A DNA stretch of 64,000 nt from Nocardioides sp. SLBN-35 (GTDB taxonomy: Bacteria; Actinomycetota; Actinomycetes; Propionibacteriales; Nocardioidaceae): NCBI RefSeq assembly GCF_006715725.1, contig NZ_VFNU01000001.1, positions 4,836,001 through 4,900,000 of the forward strand. The letters run 5' to 3'. The notes beneath the pieces are model-generated. The model was not told where the DNA came from. It ran no database searches and saw only the letters and a list, made by a program, of their open reading frames with translations. The translations under genes were made by a program, and so were the position numbers. Every line of letters begins with the position of its first letter. The stretch's first letter is position 1. This document shows, in pieces, positions 24,832 to 33,730 of the stretch.

Positions 24832-25122
24832 TCAGTTGCGGTCCTCGTCCGCGTGACCGGCAGGGCGCGGCTGTTCGTCACCGTGCGGTCCGCGGTCGAC
24901 GTCGGAGCTGCCACGGGGCTTGGGCGGGTCCTCGAAGGTGGTCGACTGCCCGCGGGCGGACTCCCCGCCGAACGGGCTCTCCTCGATGCCCCGCTCGGGA
25001 TCGGGGGTCTGGGTGTCGGGCGAGACGGCGGTCGCGGAGTCGGCGTACTTCTTCTCCTGCTCACGCGCCTGCTGGGCGGCCTGACGGTCGGCGGCGGTGC
25101 CTTGGTCGTCTTGACGGGTCAT
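24832..25122 (-). CDS. Small hydrophilic hypothetical protein
   Basis: A 96-aa frame, MTRQDDQGTAADRQAAQQAR onward. It is highly charged and rich in Glu, Asp, Arg, Gln and Pro, with a probable helix in the first 30 residues and disorder afterwards. No domain is recognised. It lies 44 bases downstream of sepX in the same direction. The codon pattern is typical for the genome. Confidence 0.55.
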   Translation of the reverse strand: MTRQDDQGTAADRQAAQQAREQEKKYADSATAVSPDTQTPDPERGIEESPFGGESARGQSTTFEDPPKPRGSSDVDRGPHGDEQPRPAGHADEDRN

Positions 25123-25166
25123 GACCGGGCGTTACCCGCGACCGGACCGGTCAGCCGGGAGAGGGG

Positions 25167-26045
25167 TCAGCTGCCGGAGGCGCGGCGCTGGTCGGCGTCG
25201 GCGGCGGCCACGTCCTGGGCACGCTGGGCGTCGGCCTCGCGCGCGAGCTGGGAGTCGGCCTCGTTGCGGCCCGAGCTCCAGACGCCGGTGGAGTCGAGGT
25301 CGATCGTGCGGACGGTACGTCCGGCAGGCGCCTTGGCGACGTACGTCGGCAGCGGGACCGGGACCGGCGTCCAGCCGTTCTGGGCGGGGGCGTCGGCGGG
25401 GGTCGAGTCGTCGAGGAGCTCGGCGGAGACGACGGGGATCTCGTCGGTGTCGTCGCGCAGCTCGTCGAACGGTCCGGCGGCGCCGGGCTCCTCGGACTCG
25501 GAGGCGTCCTCGGCGGCGATCTCCTCGTCGGCGAGCGTGGTACGGCGCTTGCGGACCGGGGTGGAGCGGGCGGCGCGCTCGCGCTTGACCATGAGGCGGC
25601 ACGCGACGAGCCAGGCGGCCATCAGGGAGGCAGGCGCGGCGAGCCAGGCCCAGGCGACGACCTTGCCGATCGCCAGGGCGGCGACGACGACGATCGCGAG
25701 CAGGAGCAGGTTGAAGACCCGACGGCGGCGCGCGGCGGCGCGACGGGCGGCCGAGGAGGAGGTCGGGCGGGTGGCACGCGGCGCAGGGGTGGGCGCCGCG
25801 GGCTCGTCCCGCTTCTCCGACGACTTCTCCGACTTCTGCGTCGACGGACCTGGCCGGCCGGTGGCGACCAGCTCGGCTTCGGTGGTCGACACCGCATCCC
25901 GCCGGGCGAGCACCCGCAGCCGGTCGGAGAACCCGTCGACCGAACGGCTGGAGGCGTCCTCCTCGTGGCGCCGCAGCGCCATCGGGACGAGGTAGACCGC
26001 CCACGCCACGAACAAGGCGACGAAGATCAGCGAGCTCAGGTCCAC
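25167..26045 (-). CDS. sepX: Divisome protein SepX/GlpR
   Basis: A 292-aa membrane protein. An N-terminal helix (SLIFVALFVAWAVYLVP) is followed by ALRRHEEDASSRSVDGFSDR, a family hallmark. Two further helices lie near residues 108-150 (FNLLLLAIVVVAALAIGK and AAPASLMAAWLVACRLM), then a long acidic, disordered tail. SepX/GlpR interacts with SepF and FtsZ and stabilises division septa in corynebacteria and Streptomyces (established for relatives). Its neighbours, a RimJ-type acetyltransferase and mog/moaC/glp, match the conserved actinobacterial locus. Confidence 0.8.
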   Translation of the reverse strand: MDLSSLIFVALFVAWAVYLVPMALRRHEEDASSRSVDGFSDRLRVLARRDAVSTTEAELVATGRPGPSTQKSEKSSEKRDEPAAPTPAPRATRPTSSSAARRAAARRRRVFNLLLLAIVVVAALAIGKVVAWAWLAAPASLMAAWLVACRLMVKRERAARSTPVRKRRTTLADEEIAAEDASESEEPGAAGPFDELRDDTDEIPVVSAELLDDSTPADAPAQNGWTPVPVPLPTYVAKAPAGRTVRTIDLDSTGVWSSGRNEADSQLAREADAQRAQDVAAADADQRRASGS

Positions 26046-26118
26046 ACCGAGAGGTTAGGAGCGGTACCTCAGTGCGGGGCGCATGTCCATCGGTGTGTCA
26101 CAGATTGATTCCTGTGAC

Positions 26119-26763
26119 TCATGTGATTTGGCGGTCGAGGCGCACGAGGACACCGCGGGGCGCCTCCTCGCGGGTGACGGCGAAGATGCGGTGGTCGCGC
26201 CACTCCCCGTCGATGTGGAGGAAGTACGGCGCGTAGCCGACCTCGCGGATGCCGAGCTTCTCCACCACCCGCAGCGAGTTGGAGTTCTCGGGGCGGATGC
26301 AGATCTCGATGCGGTGCAGGCCGCCGAGGAAGAAGCAGTGGTCGATCACCATCGCGACGGCACGCGGGATCACGCCCCGACCCGCGAACTGCTGGTCGAT
26401 CCAGTACCCCACGGACGCGAACTGCGCCGAGCCGCGCACGATGTTGTTGACGCTGACCTGGCCGGCGAAAACGCCGTCGACCTCCACCACGAAGGGGTAC
26501 GTCGTCCCGCGCCGCGCAGCCTTGCGCAGCCGCTTGACCAGGGCCCGGAACGAGGTCGGGCGGGCGTCGGAGCCGGGCGGGGCGGTGGCGTCCCAGGGCC
26601 CCAGCCACACGGCGTTGCGGCGCCGCGCGGTGCGCCAGGCGCGGGCGTCGGAGCGCGCGATGGGGCGCAACCGGACGACGGGGTCGGTGCCGGAGATCAG
26701 CTCGTTGGGCCAGGCCCGGCCCGGGACGCCGACGACCATCCGCTCGCGAGGGGCCTCGGTCAA
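26119..26763 (-). CDS. GNAT acetyltransferase (RimJ/RimL type)
   Basis: A 214-aa N-acetyltransferase. Core segments: VRLRPIARSDARAWRTARRR, FAGQVSVNNIVRGSAQFASV, GYWIDQQFAGRGVIPRAV (acetyl-CoA loop) and IRPENSNSLRVVEKLGIREV. It may acetylate a ribosomal or other protein N-terminus; the exact target is unknown. The TTG start overlaps the mog stop as TTGA, with GGGAG before it and the EAPRER motif of relatives just after it. ATG at 26737-26739 is an alternative. Confidence 0.85.
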   Translation of the reverse strand: MTEAPRERMVVGVPGRAWPNELISGTDPVVRLRPIARSDARAWRTARRRNAVWLGPWDATAPPGSDARPTSFRALVKRLRKAARRGTTYPFVVEVDGVFAGQVSVNNIVRGSAQFASVGYWIDQQFAGRGVIPRAVAMVIDHCFFLGGLHRIEICIRPENSNSLRVVEKLGIREVGYAPYFLHIDGEWRDHRIFAVTREEAPRGVLVRLDRQIT

Positions 26764-27242
26764 TGGTCGCTCCCGACGATCTGCTCGACCGCGTGCACGA
26801 CCACCGGCTCGAGCACGGCCAGCGCGTCCTTCACGCCGCCGCGCGAGCCGGGGAGGTTCACGACCAGGGCGGTGCCGCAGACGCCGGCCAACCCGCGCGA
26901 GAGCACCGCGGTCGGCACGCCCTTGGCGACGCCGGCGGCACGGATCGCCTCGGCCAGGCCGGGGACCTCGCGGTCGAGCAGCGGCCGGGTCACCTCGGGG
27001 GTGCGGTCGGTCGGGGTGAGGCCGGTGCCGCCGGTGGTCAGCACGACCCGCGCGCCGCCGGCCACGGCCGCCGAGATCGCCTCGCCGACCGGCTCCCCGT
27101 CCGGACGGACGACGGGCTCGTCGACGACGAAGCCCCAGGACCGCAGGGCCGACACGATGAGCGGACCGGTCGTGTCGTCGTACACGCCGGCGGCGGCGCG
27201 GTTCGACGCCACCACCACGGCAGCGGGGTAGCCGGAGGTCAT
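26760..27242 (-). CDS. mog: Molybdenum cofactor protein, MogA/MoaB family
   Basis: A 160-aa MoCF_biosynth-domain protein that adenylates molybdopterin or acts in molybdate insertion. Motifs: VVLTTGGTGLTPTDRTPEVT, LSRGLAGVCGTALVVNLPGS and a C-terminal helix. ATGA overlaps tie it to moaC upstream. It is one of three cofactor genes in a row (glp, moaC, mog). Confidence 0.9.
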   Translation of the reverse strand: MTSGYPAAVVVASNRAAAGVYDDTTGPLIVSALRSWGFVVDEPVVRPDGEPVGEAISAAVAGGARVVLTTGGTGLTPTDRTPEVTRPLLDREVPGLAEAIRAAGVAKGVPTAVLSRGLAGVCGTALVVNLPGSRGGVKDALAVLEPVVVHAVEQIVGSDH

Positions 27243-27715
27243 CGCGACCAGTCCCCCGACTTGCCACCGGTCTTGGTCTCGACCCGCACGTCGGTGATGA
27301 CCGCGCTCTTGTCGACGGCCTTGACCATGTCGACGACGGTGAGCGCGGCGACGGACACGGCGGTCAGCGCCTCCATCTCGACGCCGGTGCGGTCGGTGGT
27401 CCTGACGGTCGCGGCGATCTCGACGGCGTCGTCGGCGACGGTGAGGTCGACGGTGACACCGGAGATCGACAGCGGGTGGCACAGCGGGACCAGCGCGGGC
27501 GTCTGCTTGGCGCCCATGATCCCGGCGATGCGGGCCACGGCGAGCGCGTCGCCCTTCGGCACGCCCTCGCCGCGGAGCAGGCCGACGACCTCCGCCGAGA
27601 CGAGGACCCGGCCGGATGCGGTCGCGACCCGGTGGGTCACGGCCTTGGCCGACACGTCGACCATCCGCGCCGCGCCGGCCTCGTCGACATGGGTCAGCCG
27701 CGGATCGTCAGCCAT
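27239..27715 (-). CDS. moaC: Cyclic pyranopterin monophosphate synthase
   Basis: A 158-aa enzyme that forms cyclic pyranopterin monophosphate from 3',8-cyclo-GTP in molybdenum cofactor synthesis. Signature parts: MVDVSAKAVTHRVATA, GAKQTPALVPLCHPLSISGV and DRTGVEMEALTAVSVAALTV, then DMVKAVDK with the active-site lysines. The ATG has AGGAGG upstream. It overlaps glp by 8 bases and mog by 4. Confidence 0.95.
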   Translation of the reverse strand: MADDPRLTHVDEAGAARMVDVSAKAVTHRVATASGRVLVSAEVVGLLRGEGVPKGDALAVARIAGIMGAKQTPALVPLCHPLSISGVTVDLTVADDAVEIAATVRTTDRTGVEMEALTAVSVAALTVVDMVKAVDKSAVITDVRVETKTGGKSGDWSR

Positions 27716-28910
27716 GAAGGCCCTCCTGGGGTCGCGGATGCAGGGCGAGCACCTCGACGAAGGTGCCCTCGGGCAACAGCCTCCCCGAGGGCGGTACGAC
27801 GAGCAACGCGTCGGCCGCGGCGAGCAGACGCTGCGAGTGACCGGCATGCCCGGGAAGCGGCGCCACCGCACCCGAGGCGTCGGAGAGGACGGCGGGCAGC
27901 AGCACGGTCCGGTCGCCGGCCTGCACCGCGGCGGCCAGTGGCGCCCGCGGCGCCAGCCAGCGGGTCCCGCCCAGCGCGTGGAGCAGTGGGACGACGTACA
28001 GCAGGAAGGCGGCGTAGGCGGCGATCGGCGTACCGGGCAGAGTGACGACGGGGACCCTGCGGCCGTCGGAGGCGACGACCACGCCGCAGCCCTGGGGGCG
28101 GCCGGGCTTCATCGCGACCGGCCCGAACCAGAACGCCGGGTCGTCGCGCAGCGCGGCCTTGACGACGTCGTGGTCGCCGGCGGAGATGCCGCCCGTGGTG
28201 ACGACGACGTCGGCCGCCTCGACCGCGGTGGCGAGCAGGGCACGGAAGCCCGCGAGGTCGTCTGGCGCCGGGCCGAACGCGGCGGCGTCGGCGCCCGCGT
28301 CGCGAGCCGCGGCGACCAGGGTGGGCGAGTTGCTGTCCGGCACCTGGCCCACGACCAGCTCCGCGCCGGTGGACAGCACGGCCACCCGCGGGCGGGCGTG
28401 CACCGGGACCGACGAGGCGCCGACCGAGGTGAGCAGGCCGAGCTGGGCGGGTCCGAGCCGCGCGCCGGCGGCGAGCGCGACCTCGCCGGCCCGCACGTCC
28501 TCGCCCTCGAAGCGGATGTGCCGCCCGACGTCCGCCCGCTCGCGGACCTCGACCGGGTCGGTGCCCGACGTCCACTCGAAGGGCACGACCAGGTCTGCCT
28601 CGGGGGGCACGGGGGCGCCGGTCATGATCCGGACCGCCGTACCCGGTGCCAGGGGCGTCACCGCGTCGCCGGCGGCGACCGCACCTGTCACCGGCAGCGA
28701 GACCGGGACCGCGGCCACGTCGGCGGCGCGGACCGCGAAGCCGTCCATCGCGGCATGGTCGAAGGGCGGCACGGACAGGGCGGCCGCGACGTCGGCGGCC
28801 AGGACCCGGCCGAGCGCCTCGGCGAGCGGGACGACCTCGGGATCGAGCGCCCGGACGCCCTCGAGGACCCGCGACCGGTGCTCGTCGACCGAGCAGGCCG
28901 GGTCAGTCAT
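27708..28910 (-). CDS. moeA: Molybdopterin molybdotransferase (MoeA/Glp family)
   Basis: A 400-aa four-domain enzyme that inserts molybdate into adenylated molybdopterin. Typical parts: PPFDHAAMDGFAVRAADV, VRIMTGAPVPPEADLVVPFE, STGAELVVG, DSNSPTLVAAARDAGAD and VVTTGGISAGDHDVVKAAL. The ATG at 28908-28910 is chosen (MTDPACSVDEHRSRVLEGV); a GTG-type start 7 codons upstream is less likely. It overlaps the pyrophosphorylase by 8 bases. Confidence 0.93.
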   Translation of the reverse strand: MTDPACSVDEHRSRVLEGVRALDPEVVPLAEALGRVLAADVAAALSVPPFDHAAMDGFAVRAADVAAVPVSLPVTGAVAAGDAVTPLAPGTAVRIMTGAPVPPEADLVVPFEWTSGTDPVEVRERADVGRHIRFEGEDVRAGEVALAAGARLGPAQLGLLTSVGASSVPVHARPRVAVLSTGAELVVGQVPDSNSPTLVAAARDAGADAAAFGPAPDDLAGFRALLATAVEAADVVVTTGGISAGDHDVVKAALRDDPAFWFGPVAMKPGRPQGCGVVVASDGRRVPVVTLPGTPIAAYAAFLLYVVPLLHALGGTRWLAPRAPLAAAVQAGDRTVLLPAVLSDASGAVAPLPGHAGHSQRLLAAADALLVVPPSGRLLPEGTFVEVLALHPRPQEGLHG

Positions 28911-30300
28911 CCGACCCCGACAGCACCTCACCGGCAGGCACCCGCTGGGCGCCCTTGGCGTCCAGCTCGACGGCGCCGACGACCTGGACGCCGTGGCCGA
29001 AGGTCCAGTCGCCCTCGACCTTGAGCGCGGTGGCCTTGGCGAGCGACGGTGCGCCCTCGGGGAAGCGCTTGTCGAACTCGCCGACGACCTTGTAGTGGTC
29101 GGCGTCCAGCTCGACGTACGGCACGTCGGTGGCGACCTGCGTCAGCGCGAAGTCGGCGCCGATCTCGTAGACGTCGGAGCGCAGCACGAGCAGGTCGTTG
29201 GTGGTCTTGACCGGGATGAACCGGTCGCGGCCGACCTCGATCAGGCGGGCGCCGTCGAAGACCTCGATCGCCGCACCCATCGCGGTCTCGATCTGCACGA
29301 CCTCCGGCGAGGCGGGGTCGGCCGGGTCGACGTGCTTGACGTTGCGGATCAGCGGCAGGCCAAGGATGCCCTCGCGGCCGTCGAGCACCGCCTTCATCGC
29401 GTGCAGGTCGAACCACAGGTTGTTGGTCGAGGTGAACCGGTGCCGCTCGAGGTCGGCGAGAGCCGCGCGGTCCTCGGGCAGCGTCTGCGCGGTCTCGCGC
29501 AGCACGATCCGGCCGTCGGCCTTGCGACGCGCGAAGTGGCCGCCCTTGCGGTCGGAGGCGGTCCGTCGTACGGCCTCGATCGCGAAGGGCGCACCCGTCG
29601 AGGCGAACCAGCCCGCGACCCGCGGGTCGGGTACGGCGCCGAGGTTGTCGGAGTTGGACACGAACACGTAGCGGTAGCCCTGCTCGATCAGCCGGTCGAG
29701 CAGGCCGGTGCCGCGCAGCGCGGTGTAGAGGTCGCCGTGACCGGGGGGACACCACTCGAGGTCAGGGTCCTTGGGCCAGGCGGCCGGCGTCAGGTCGGAG
29801 GTGAGGAGCTTGGGCTCCTTGTTCTGCAGGAACTCCAGGGGCAGGCCGTCGACGGCGAGGTCCTCGTAGCGGCCGAGGGCGTCGAGGGTGTCGGCCGAGG
29901 TGCGGAACGAGTTCATGAACAGCAGCGGCAGGCGGGCGTCGTACTGCTGACGCAGGTGCAGCGCCTGGCGGGCGATGATGTCGAGGAAGGACAGTCCGCG
30001 GCGCACGCAGAGCAGCGACTTGGCGCGCTCCATGCCCATCGAGGTGCCGAGCCCGCCGTTGAGCTTGATCGCGACGGTCCTCCCGATCGCGTCGGCCGCG
30101 ACGTCCTCAGCGACCTCGACGTCGGCGAGGCTCTCGATGTCGACCGGCTCGATGGTCGACTCCGGGATCATGCCGGTCTCACCGTGCTCGAGCAGCCGGT
30201 AGTAGTGCGCGAACGTCTCGATCGCCACGGGGTCGACCCCCGCGTCGAGCATCTTCGCCCGCGCCTTCTCGAGACCGCCACTGCGGCCACTCATACCCAT
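28903..30300 (-). CDS. UTP--glucose-1-phosphate uridylyltransferase (UDPGP type)
   Basis: A 465-aa pyrophosphorylase of the eukaryote-like UDPGP family rather than the shorter bacterial GalU. The nucleotide-binding loop IKLNGGLGTSMGMERAKSLL, SFLDIIARQ and FVSNSDNLGAVPD are characteristic. It makes UDP-glucose for glycogen, trehalose and wall polymers. Starts at 30298-30300 (MGMSG) or 30292-30294; AGGAAG lies 15 bases before the first. It is divergent from the cyclo-ligase, with 23 bases between. Confidence 0.9.
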   Translation of the reverse strand: MGMSGRSGGLEKARAKMLDAGVDPVAIETFAHYYRLLEHGETGMIPESTIEPVDIESLADVEVAEDVAADAIGRTVAIKLNGGLGTSMGMERAKSLLCVRRGLSFLDIIARQALHLRQQYDARLPLLFMNSFRTSADTLDALGRYEDLAVDGLPLEFLQNKEPKLLTSDLTPAAWPKDPDLEWCPPGHGDLYTALRGTGLLDRLIEQGYRYVFVSNSDNLGAVPDPRVAGWFASTGAPFAIEAVRRTASDRKGGHFARRKADGRIVLRETAQTLPEDRAALADLERHRFTSTNNLWFDLHAMKAVLDGREGILGLPLIRNVKHVDPADPASPEVVQIETAMGAAIEVFDGARLIEVGRDRFIPVKTTNDLLVLRSDVYEIGADFALTQVATDVPYVELDADHYKVVGEFDKRFPEGAPSLAKATALKVEGDWTFGHGVQVVGAVELDAKGAQRVPAGEVLSGSDD

Positions 30301-30323
30301 GCTGCCGATCGTAGGCTTCCTGC

Positions 30324-30923
30324 GTGACAGGTCCACATCCGCTCCAAGGAGCGGCCAAGGTCGCGGCCCGCGACCAGCTCCTCACCGCCCGGCGACGCCG
30401 CTCGCTGACCGAGGTCGGGGCCGCCGCCCGGGCCATCGCCGACCATCTCCTCGCGGCGCCGGAGGTACGCCGGGCGGCCACCGTGGCGGCGTACGTCTCC
30501 GTCGGCACCGAGCCCGGCACCACCACGCTGCTCGACCTGCTGGTCGACGCGGGCAAGCGCGTGGTGCTGCCGGTGCTGATGGCCGACAACGACCTGGACT
30601 GGGCGGCGTACCACGGTCCGACCTCGCTGGCGCCCGCCCGGCGCGGCCTGCTCGAGCCGGTCGGCACGCCCCTCGGCGTCGAAGCGGTCGCGACGGCCGA
30701 CGTCGTCCTCGTCCCCGGCCTCGCGGTGTCCCGCGACGGGATGCGACTGGGCCGTGGCGGCGGGTCCTACGACCGGGCGCTGTCCCGCGTGCCGGTCGGG
30801 ACCTTCACCTGCGTCCTGCTCTACGACGACGAGGTCCTCCTCGACGTACCCGCCGAGCCGCACGACCGCCCGGTCTCCGCGGCCGCGACCCCCGGCGGGG
30901 TGCTGCGGTTCGACTCCCCCTGA
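30324..30923 (+). CDS. 5-formyltetrahydrofolate cyclo-ligase
   Basis: A 199-aa cytosolic enzyme converting 5-formyl-THF to 5,10-methenyl-THF with ATP. Motifs: AARDQLLTARRRR with the early Lys/Arg helix, VAAYVSVGTEPGTTTLLD, VVLPVL and the C-terminal loop GMRLGRGGGSYDRAL. The GTG start is 23 bases from the divergent pyrophosphorylase. The size is normal. Confidence 0.93.
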   Translation: MTGPHPLQGAAKVAARDQLLTARRRRSLTEVGAAARAIADHLLAAPEVRRAATVAAYVSVGTEPGTTTLLDLLVDAGKRVVLPVLMADNDLDWAAYHGPTSLAPARRGLLEPVGTPLGVEAVATADVVLVPGLAVSRDGMRLGRGGGSYDRALSRVPVGTFTCVLLYDDEVLLDVPAEPHDRPVSAAATPGGVLRFDSP

Positions 30924-30991
30924 TCGTTCGATCGAACGGTCTGGGGGGATCCGGCGCCCAGATGTCCCCCAGGTCGTTCGATCGAACGATC
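30922..30991. terminator. Bidirectional hairpin terminator with nested palindromes
   Basis: Two copies of CGTTCGATCGAACG (30925-30938, 30975-30988), each a perfect palindrome, flank CTGGGGGG and CCCCCAG. The whole 70 bp folds as one near-perfect inverted repeat with arms of about 29 bases. It begins at the cyclo-ligase stop codon and lies before the convergent acylase stop. Confidence 0.7.
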
Positions 30992-31007
30992 CGAGGGCCG
31001 GCCGGGG

Positions 31008-33635
31008 TCAGCCCTCGGGCTTGAGCAGCAGCACGTCCTCGGCGGCGTCGTCGACCGCCTTCTCCGAGAACACCCAGGGCAGGGTCTGGCCGCGGGCCCA
31101 CAGGTCGGTCTGGTCGGTGTAGTGCGGGTGGAAGGCGTGCCCGGAGATGCCGGTGAGGTTGATCCAGCGGGCCGCGTCGAGGTCGTCCATCGGGACGACC
31201 ATCCGCATCGACGGCGCGGTCGCGACCTGGTAGCCGGTGCGCGCGTCCCACGCGGTCGCGTTGACCAGCGAGCCACCACCCCCGACCTCCCAGCCACCGC
31301 GGTTGAAGAGCCGCTCGACGATCCCGATCCCGGACTCCCCCAGCGTCGAGGAGCGCAGCTCGAGCTCGTGCAGCGCACCCCAGGTCCACTCCTCGGCGTT
31401 CGGCGACTCCAGCGCCGTGAGCTCGTCGCGGGCCGCGATCATCGCGTCACGCAGGATGTCGGAGCGGCGCTCGACCTTGTCGTCGGTGCGCACGTCGTCC
31501 CACCACGGGTTCTTGCCGCGCGGCAGCAGCGCGCTCACCACGGCGAACCAGCGGTCGCCCCCGTCGGGCTGGATCACCTTCGGCAGCTCGTCGGAGAACG
31601 TGCGGGAGAGGACCTCGCGCCACACCACGTTGAAGTACGCCGCGGCCGCGCTGTCGGCGTCCTGCTGGTAGTTCCACGACTTCAGCAGCCGCTGCCCGTC
31701 GGAGTAGTAGCCGCGCGGCAGCTCCACGTCGAGCAGGTACGGCGTGAGCGCCTCCCCGATCGCGCTGCGGTCGTCGAGCTGGATGGCCGCCATGCCCTCG
31801 ACGCTGAGCTCGTCGTCGGCGGCGAGCAGCCGGTTGATCCGGTCTGAGCGGTAGCCGAGGTCCCAGTCCGAGGTGAGGTACGGCGGGTAGCGGGTCGGGT
31901 CGATCACCGCCTGGTTCGCGGTCGCGATGATCCCGGAGTCGGGGTCGAGGACGTTCGGCAGCGCGTCGTACGGCACGACCTCGCCGGTCCAGTCGGTCTC
32001 CTTGAGCCAGCCGGCGGCGGGGAGACGGCCGTCGTTGCCGGGCCGGCGGATGGGGACGGCGCCGGTCGCCTGGTAGCCGATGTGGCCCTCGGTGTCGGCG
32101 TACACGACGTTCTGGCCCGGGGCGGCGAACGAGGAGAGCGCCTTGTGGAAGGACGTCCAGTCCGAGGCCCGGTCGAGGGCGAGCAGCGCGTCGGCGGTCG
32201 GGCGCGGGGTCAGCGCGGTCCAGGCCAGCGAGATCGCGGCGTCTCCGGTCGACTCGTCCTGCTGACCGTCGGCGACGGCATCGACCTGGTCGAGCAGTCC
32301 GTCCTCGGTGATCTCGATGCCGTCCTCGTCGGCGAACCGCGCGAGGTCCGACAGCAGCGGGCCGTGGCTCGTGGCGCGGACCGTGAGCTCGACGTCCTTG
32401 CCGCCGCGCACCTCGATCTTCTCGGTACGCCGGGTCAGCGGGAGCCGCTGGCCGTCGTACTCCCACTCGTCGCCGGTGACCCGCTCGACGTACAGGTCGG
32501 TCACGTCGGGGCCGAGGTTCGTGAAGCCCCAGGCGATGTCGCGGTTGTGGCCGATCACCACGCCGGGCACGCCGGAGAAGCTGAACCCGGCGACGTCGTA
32601 GGGGCACTCGTCGGACAGGGTGCGGCAGTGCAGGCCGACCTGGGTCCACACGCCGGGCAGCGAGATGCCGAGGTGCGGGTCGTTGGCGAGGATCGGCGCG
32701 CCGGTGTCGGTGTGGTCGCCGTCGACGACCCACGCGTTGCTGCCGATGCCGTCGCCCCGGCCGAGCAGGGCGGGCATGCCGTCCAGCACGCTGCGCACCT
32801 TCGCGAGCGCACGCACGGTCGCGGCGCCGCCCACCGGTGGGCGAGCGAGGCCGCCGGCACCGGCGCCGGTCGCGTCCTGGTCGAAGACGCCGTCGGCCAC
32901 GCCGCCCTGCTGCACGATCGGGGCGTGCGCGGCGTACGGGTAGCCGGGGTAGAGGTCCTGCGTGCGGTCCTCGCCGACGGTCGCGGTCGCGATCGAGCGG
33001 CCGATCTCCTCCTCGAGGTTGCCGCGCAGGTCCCACGCCATCGCTTTGAGCCAGGCGACCGAGTCGACGGCGGTCCACTGCTCGGGCTGGTAGTCGAGGC
33101 CGGTGATGCCGAGGAGGGTGTACTCCAGCGACATCTCGGAGGTGGAGCGGCCCTCGAGGTAGGCGTTGACGCCCTCGGCGTACGCGTCCAGCGCGCTGCG
33201 CGTCGCCGGCCGCAGCATCGCGACCTCCTTCTCGGCCACCTCGCGCCAGCCGAGGGTGCGCACCACCAGGTCGGTCTCCAGGCCGGACTCGCCGAAGAGC
33301 TCCGAGAGGCGCCCGGCGGTGGCGTGCCGTCGTACGTCCATCTCGAAGAAGCGGTCCTGGGCGTGCACGAAGCCCTGCGCCAGCATCAGGTCGTGGGTCG
33401 AGTCGGCGTAGATCTGCGGGATGCCGTGGTCGTCGCGGACCACCCGGACCTCGCCGTCGAGGCCGCTGATCGACAGCTCGCCGCCGGTCTGGGGCCAGGA
33501 GCGGCGCACACCGACGACCGCGGTGGTCAGGCCGGCGACCAGGACGAGGACCAGGAGTACGCCGAGGGCAGTGGTCCAGCGCAGCCACCGGGGCCAGCGT
33601 GCGCGGGCCGGGGAAGGAGTGTCGAGGTCCGCCAT
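31008..33635 (-). CDS. Penicillin acylase-family N-terminal nucleophile hydrolase
   Basis: An 875-aa exported hydrolase. After a short charged tail comes one helix (WTTALGVLLVLVLVAGLTTAV) that anchors or exports it. The A chain includes GEVRVVRDDHGIPQIYADST and HAQDRFFEMDVRRHATAGRL. Autocleavage should occur at GIGSNAWVVDGDHTDTGAPI, making Ser the N-terminal nucleophile; NDPHLGISLPGVW and SGVPGVVIGHNRDIAWGFTN are further family marks. Members act on acylated antibiotics or acyl-homoserine lactones; substrate unknown. The ATG at 33633-33635 is preferred over a GTG 16 codons upstream. A CIRCE element lies in the divergent promoter region. Confidence 0.88.
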   Translation of the reverse strand: MADLDTPSPARARWPRWLRWTTALGVLLVLVLVAGLTTAVVGVRRSWPQTGGELSISGLDGEVRVVRDDHGIPQIYADSTHDLMLAQGFVHAQDRFFEMDVRRHATAGRLSELFGESGLETDLVVRTLGWREVAEKEVAMLRPATRSALDAYAEGVNAYLEGRSTSEMSLEYTLLGITGLDYQPEQWTAVDSVAWLKAMAWDLRGNLEEEIGRSIATATVGEDRTQDLYPGYPYAAHAPIVQQGGVADGVFDQDATGAGAGGLARPPVGGAATVRALAKVRSVLDGMPALLGRGDGIGSNAWVVDGDHTDTGAPILANDPHLGISLPGVWTQVGLHCRTLSDECPYDVAGFSFSGVPGVVIGHNRDIAWGFTNLGPDVTDLYVERVTGDEWEYDGQRLPLTRRTEKIEVRGGKDVELTVRATSHGPLLSDLARFADEDGIEITEDGLLDQVDAVADGQQDESTGDAAISLAWTALTPRPTADALLALDRASDWTSFHKALSSFAAPGQNVVYADTEGHIGYQATGAVPIRRPGNDGRLPAAGWLKETDWTGEVVPYDALPNVLDPDSGIIATANQAVIDPTRYPPYLTSDWDLGYRSDRINRLLAADDELSVEGMAAIQLDDRSAIGEALTPYLLDVELPRGYYSDGQRLLKSWNYQQDADSAAAAYFNVVWREVLSRTFSDELPKVIQPDGGDRWFAVVSALLPRGKNPWWDDVRTDDKVERRSDILRDAMIAARDELTALESPNAEEWTWGALHELELRSSTLGESGIGIVERLFNRGGWEVGGGGSLVNATAWDARTGYQVATAPSMRMVVPMDDLDAARWINLTGISGHAFHPHYTDQTDLWARGQTLPWVFSEKAVDDAAEDVLLLKPEG

Positions 33636-33676
33636 GGTGGCGCCATTGTGCCGTGAGGTTGCCTGCTGACGTAGCA

Positions 33677-33703
33677 TTGGCACTCAACAGATCAGAGTGC
33701 TAA
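33677..33703. promoter_or_regulatory. CIRCE element (HrcA operator)
   Basis: TTGGCACTC-N9-GAGTGCTAA differs by one base from the canonical CIRCE (TTAGCACTC-N9-GAGTGCTAA). The spacer is exactly nine bases. It lies 27 bases before fmdB, in the gap between the acylase and fmdB starts. HrcA represses heat-shock operons through this element (established). No chaperone gene is adjacent. Confidence 0.85.
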
Positions 33704-33730
33704 CGCCAGAGTGCCGAACGAGGAACGTCG

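Noticed and set aside
24537..25124. Plus-strand frame across tRNA-Ala
   Set aside because: The segment GEGIRTPDLLIANETRYQLR is the classic false translation of a tRNA.
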